From assembly GCA_017459075.1 (NCBI GenBank), contig JAFUDQ010000013.1, positions 1 to 64,000 on the forward strand: a DNA stretch of 64,000 bases, read 5' to 3'. Positions 61,054-64,000 of this stretch are shown here, piece after piece. Numbering within the stretch: the stretch's first letter is position 1; every line of letters begins with the position of its first letter. Source of the DNA: Bacteroidales bacterium. Its GTDB lineage: Bacteria > Bacteroidota > Bacteroidia > Bacteroidales > UBA932. The notes under the pieces were generated by a model, which saw nothing but the letters and a program-made list of their open reading frames with translations, was not told where the DNA came from and ran no database searches. The position numbers were made by a program, and so were the translations under genes.

Positions 61054-61898
61054 CAGAACTTGATGTATTCAGCCGGATTCACGGCTTCTCCTTTATACCA
61101 TAACTCCACCCTTAGTATCTGTGCATTGTCAGAGCCGGCCGGTGCCTGTACCGCGCCAACCGGGGCTCCTGCCTTGACACGGCTCCCGGTACCCACGCTG
61201 GCCTTTCCTGCACCTTTTATAATAGATACAAGGTCGTTTTCATGCTGAATTATAATGGAATACTTGTCCATATCGCTCCATGAAGAAACCATTACCGTAC
61301 CGTCCGCAACCGCCATGATAATGGCATTCACGGGGGCGCTCACCTCTACGAAAGGATGGGTGAATTTGTCAAAGCCCTGAGAGATGACGCCCTTCACGGG
61401 AGGGAAGAAATGCATACCCTCTATAGGCAGTTTCCTCTTTTCTGAGTGAAGGCCGAAGCGTTCCGCTTCTTCTGCTGCTGCGCGAAGGAGGGAATCACTC
61501 TTGCTGGAGCCCTGCTCTGAAGCGGCTGCATCGGCCGTACTCTTCCTGCGAAGCAGTGAGTCGATGGAGATGGTTTCCGTGCCGTCCAGCACCCTGCGAA
61601 GATTCTCTGAGTAAAACTCCCAGCGTGCAATAACCGTCTCCAGGGAGTCGATGGTCATGGCATTTGCCGCAGCGGCCCTTCTCTGGTGAGCATCCGGGTA
61701 GCCGGGGAAGAATGTCTTGACGGGGGTGACGGCTATAAGTACATAAATGGCAAGAATCAGCACGATAATCGCTGTCACGGCCGTAAATATAAGCCGCGAG
61801 CGTTTGCCGCGAAGCACCCATATCTGTTTGTGAGTGTTGTCGTCAATCAAGGAAATCCTTAATCTTCTTGCCCTGTGCTCTTTATTTTCTTTTGACAT
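61053..61898 (-). CDS. Degenerate M23 (LytM-like) peptidase-domain protein
   Basis: 281 residues: cytoplasmic basic N-terminus (MSKENKEHRARRLRISLIDD), one membrane helix (about 36-58), a helical periplasmic stretch and a C-terminal LytM fold (GMHFFPPVKGVISQGFDKFT to VNPAEYIKF). Zinc ligands are incomplete: His181 is kept but the Asp four residues on is Glu185, and the canonical HLHFE reads ILRVE (261-265). It is therefore probably a non-catalytic activator or scaffold, as for EnvC/NlpD-type LytM proteins. First of three overlapping genes with dxr and rseP. Confidence 0.8.
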   Translation of the reverse strand: MSKENKEHRARRLRISLIDDNTHKQIWVLRGKRSRLIFTAVTAIIVLILAIYVLIAVTPVKTFFPGYPDAHQRRAAAANAMTIDSLETVIARWEFYSENLRRVLDGTETISIDSLLRRKSTADAAASEQGSSKSDSLLRAAAEEAERFGLHSEKRKLPIEGMHFFPPVKGVISQGFDKFTHPFVEVSAPVNAIIMAVADGTVMVSSWSDMDKYSIIIQHENDLVSIIKGAGKASVGTGSRVKAGAPVGAVQAPAGSDNAQILRVELWYKGEAVNPAEYIKF

Positions 61899-61921
61899 AC
61901 GTTAACTTTTTCGTAACTTTG
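61891..61921 (+). promoter_or_regulatory. Promoter of yqgF, overlapping the M23 start
   Basis: TTTG (61891-61894), 19-base spacer, TAACTTTG (61914-61921). Exact consensus. The predicted transcription start falls at or next to the yqgF ATG (61928), and the -33 box lies inside the start of the divergent M23 gene (ATG complement 61896-61898). Confidence 0.8.
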
Positions 61922-61927
61922 TCCTCG

Positions 61928-62413
61928 ATGGACAGAATTATAGGTATAGATTATGGCAGGAAGCGGACAGGCCTCGCGGTCAGTGATCCGCTTGGCATAT
62001 TTGCTACCGCCCTTGAAACTGTACCGTCTGCAAAGATAATAGATTATATCAAAAATTACGCCGTGACGGAGCGAATTATACGGTTTGTGGTGGGTTATCC
62101 CCGCAATATGGACGGCTGTCCCTCCGAGGCGGCAGCAGATGTGGATGCCTTTCTGCCCCTGCTTGCCAAGCATTTCCCGGATATCCCGGTGGTGCTGGAG
62201 GATGAGCGTTTTACGTCGGTCCTGGCGCACAGGGCTATGATTGACGGGGGGATGAAGGCGTCGGACAGGAGGGATAAGGCTCAGGTGGATAAAATCAGTG
62301 CGGCTATCATTTTGCAAAGCTGGATGGATCGCACTTCCGGTTCCACTATGACCGTAGACCCCGCCACCGTCCCTGACAGTCTGTCCCGAAAAGTAACCAA
62401 AAAACGTAGATAA
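61928..62413 (+). CDS. yqgF: RuvX/YqgF family pre-16S rRNA nuclease
   Basis: RNase H-fold nuclease proposed to process the 5' end of 16S rRNA; 161 residues. Opening MDRIIGIDYGRKRTGLAVSD with catalytic Asp8; then RFVVGYPRNMDG, VLEDERFTS and a terminal acidic site DKAQVDKISAAIILQSWMD. The frame extends upstream to 61868 but the promoter position shows that ATG 61928 is the start; the message may be nearly leaderless. Confidence 0.93.
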   Translation: MDRIIGIDYGRKRTGLAVSDPLGIFATALETVPSAKIIDYIKNYAVTERIIRFVVGYPRNMDGCPSEAAADVDAFLPLLAKHFPDIPVVLEDERFTSVLAHRAMIDGGMKASDRRDKAQVDKISAAIILQSWMDRTSGSTMTVDPATVPDSLSRKVTKKRR

Positions 62414-62474
62414 AAGCTTTTTGAAAACGATGAAAAATTTTTATACATCAATATAAATTGAAAAAGATAGAACT

Positions 62475-63029
62475 ATGATACAACCGATATATTTATATGG
62501 CTCTGAGGTACTGAGACAGAAAGCCCAGGAAGTAGACCTTACAGACAAGGAAGGCATTAAAACCCTGGTACAAGACCTTAAAGACACACTGGCCGTGGCC
62601 GAAGGCGTAGGCCTTGCCGCCCCCCAGATAGGCGTCTCAAAAAGAGTGGTAATAGTAGACGGAACGGAGCTTACAGACACTTACGAATACCTTAAAGACT
62701 TCCGCCGCACCCTTATCAACCCCAGGATAATCTCTGAAAGCGACACCATGTGCACCTTCAACGAAGGCTGCCTCAGCATCCCCGGCATTTACGCCGACGT
62801 CCGCCGCCCGAGCTCAATGACGGTGGAATATTACAATGAAGACCTTGAGAAGGTAACAGAAACCTTCGACCGCTTCGCCTGCCGCATGGTTCAGCACGAA
62901 CTTTCACACCTTGACGGCGACATGTTCACAGACCATGTCGCTCCGATACGTAAGAAAATGATAGCCAAGAAGTTGGTGGGCATCGCCAACGGCCGGTACA
63001 CAACCAGATACAAATCAAAAATCAAATAA
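62475..63029 (+). CDS. def: Peptide deformylase
   Basis: Removes the N-formyl group from nascent proteins. 184 residues. All three motifs are intact: GVGLAAPQIG (44-53), EGCLSIPG (metal ligand Cys99) and QHELSHLDG (His141, Glu142, His145). 61 bases after yqgF, 11 bases before the phosphohexomutase gene. Confidence 0.97.
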   Translation: MIQPIYLYGSEVLRQKAQEVDLTDKEGIKTLVQDLKDTLAVAEGVGLAAPQIGVSKRVVIVDGTELTDTYEYLKDFRRTLINPRIISESDTMCTFNEGCLSIPGIYADVRRPSSMTVEYYNEDLEKVTETFDRFACRMVQHELSHLDGDMFTDHVAPIRKKMIAKKLVGIANGRYTTRYKSKIK

Positions 63030-63040
63030 TTAATAATATT

Positions 63041-64000
63041 ATGGGAGCATTTCACGCATACGACATCCGCGGTATCTACAATGTAGACTTCGACAAAGAG
63101 ACCGCCTATAAAGTAGGATATTTCCTTCCTGAACTCCTTTCCGCAGACAAGGTCCTCGTTGGCCGCGACTGCCGCCACTCCGGCCAGGAAATCCATGACT
63201 ATCTTATTAAAGGTATCACCGATGCCGGCGCTGACGTAGACGATATCGGCTACAGCAGTACGCCCCTGGTTTACTTCGGCACTGCAAACTACGGATATAA
63301 AGCCTCCGTTCAGATTACCGCATCCCACAATCCGCGTGAGTACAACGGCATGAAGGTAAGCCGTGAAAACGCCCTCCCGGTGGGTCTGGATACTGGTTTG
63401 GGCCAAATCAAGCAGTGGATTGACGAAGGCCGTCCCACCCCGGTTGCAGCAAAGAAGGGCACTATCAGGGAAATCGACATTAAACCTGACTACATCGCCT
63501 TCCTCAAAAAGTTCAAGGGCGACTATTCCAACCTTAAGATAGCCTTCGACCTTTCCAACGGCATGAGCACCCTCTTCGCAAAAGAGATTTACAAGGGAGA
63601 GAATGCTACCTATCTGTTTGACGATATGGACGGAAGCTTCCCTAACCATGAGCCTAACCCGTTGGTAGCCAAGAATGTAGAGCCTCTTAAGAAACTTGTA
63701 GGAGAGATTAAGGCCGATGTGGGCGTCATTTACGACGGCGATGCTGACCGCGTTATGTTCGTAGACGATAAGGCCCGCTTCGTGGCTCCTGACCTTGTGA
63801 TTGCCCTTATGGCCCGCTATTTCTGTGATGAGCGCGGTGAAAAAGCTCCCCGCGTGCTTCAGGAAATCCGCTCCAGCAAGGCAGTTGCAGAATATCTTGT
63901 AAAGAATTATAATGCCGATGTTCATACATGGCGCGTAGGCCGTGCTTTCGCAGCCCCCAAACTCCGTGAAATCGACGGACTGTGGGGTGGTGAGCTTGCC
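63041..64000 (+). CDS. Phosphomannomutase/phosphoglucomutase, 3' end outside the window
   Basis: First 320 codons of an alpha-D-phosphohexomutase. Start MGAFHAYDIRGIYNVDFDKE; active-site serine loop QITASHNPREYNGMK (Ser95); metal loop IYDGDADRVMF. These enzymes interconvert hexose 1- and 6-phosphates for nucleotide-sugar synthesis (GDP-mannose or UDP-glucose). Which sugar is preferred cannot be judged without the C-terminal sugar-ring motif, which is cut off. Confidence 0.93.
   Translation, partial: MGAFHAYDIRGIYNVDFDKETAYKVGYFLPELLSADKVLVGRDCRHSGQEIHDYLIKGITDAGADVDDIGYSSTPLVYFGTANYGYKASVQITASHNPREYNGMKVSRENALPVGLDTGLGQIKQWIDEGRPTPVAAKKGTIREIDIKPDYIAFLKKFKGDYSNLKIAFDLSNGMSTLFAKEIYKGENATYLFDDMDGSFPNHEPNPLVAKNVEPLKKLVGEIKADVGVIYDGDADRVMFVDDKARFVAPDLVIALMARYFCDERGEKAPRVLQEIRSSKAVAEYLVKNYNADVHTWRVGRAFAAPKLREIDGLWGGELA

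Noticed and set aside
62891-63925. 344-codon minus-strand frame
   Set aside because: Antisense to def and the phosphohexomutase; hydrophobic appearance comes from the complementary codons.

Overview
This window looks like a chromosomal segment from an uncultured or gut-type member of the order Bacteroidales (phylum Bacteroidota). The main evidence is promoter architecture: many genes are preceded by the Bacteroidota sigma-factor signature TTTG-N19/20-TAnnTTTG. Other support comes from NigD-like, DUF4837-like and FimB/Mfa2-like lipoproteins, the short Rpb6/omega-type RNA polymerase subunit, two OmpH/Skp chaperones, and a typical Bacteroidota gene order (uppS-bamA-ompH; rpoZ-recN beside bamD; tuf-tRNA-Trp-secE-nusG-rplKAJL-rpoBC). 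A family-level assignment cannot be made from the sequence alone; Rikenellaceae-like lineages are a guess. No prophage, insertion sequence or CRISPR array is visible.

Layout. 1-3,018: accessory, partly degraded stretch with an exported-protein fragment, two tandem exported paralogs, a frameshifted gene remnant and REP-like intergenic repeats. 3,019-15,934 (minus strand): information-processing super-operon read as tRNA-Thr, tRNA-Tyr, tRNA-Gly, tRNA-Thr, tuf, tRNA-Trp, secE, nusG, rplK, rplA, rplJ, rplL, attenuator, rpoB, rpoC, terminator. 15,975-17,873: dxs. 18,001-22,184 (plus): two tandem MFS carriers, a zinc-ribbon membrane protein and a small lipoprotein. 22,251-25,886 (minus): LEA-like lipoprotein, SPOR-like protein, rpoN, cls. 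miaB and upp converge with overlapping stop codons. 28,041-33,746 (minus): carboxyltransferase, radC, a 999-aa surface lipoprotein. 34,094-37,666 (plus): C4-dicarboxylate antiporter, type II asparaginase and porin, a plausible asparagine/aspartate module. 37,796-39,074 (minus): Fur-family regulator, NigD-like lipoprotein, tRNA-His. 39,215-43,092 (plus): trxB, bamD, rpoZ-like, recN. 43,049-45,973 (minus): pdxJ, Skp-like and LysM proteins. 46,113-50,935 (plus): nadK, uppS, bamA, ompH. 51,126-57,945 (plus): gdhA, a large structured intergenic element, a 994-aa SLC13 transporter fused to an M49-peptidase-like domain, a porin and a DUF4837 lipoprotein. 58,031-58,507 (plus): tRNA-Glu, rpsT, tRNA-Pro. 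58,555-61,898 (minus): M23-like protein, dxr, rseP. 61,928-64,000 (plus): yqgF/ruvX, def and a truncated phosphohexomutase.

Functionally the region mixes core housekeeping (transcription, translation, isoprenoid synthesis through dxs, dxr and uppS, outer-membrane biogenesis through BamA, BamD and Skp) with nitrogen and C4-dicarboxylate metabolism (asparaginase, Dcu antiporter, GdhA, SLC13 carrier). The most unusual item is the SLC13-M49 fusion. Its peptidase-like half has lost the first zinc-binding His of the expected HExxH motif (R825-E-V-A-H829) and the Asp of the second motif, which suggests a tethered binding domain rather than an enzyme. It is stop-to-start coupled to an outer-membrane porin. 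Other items of note are a nested 22-bp inverted-repeat element 3' of gdhA, a carboxyltransferase whose terminal biotinyl-like domain lacks the biotin lysine, a leader sequence shared by two unlinked tRNA operons, a strongly over-represented octamer (GCCGATGC), and a 23-bp perfect hairpin that takes in the 3' end of tRNA-Pro.
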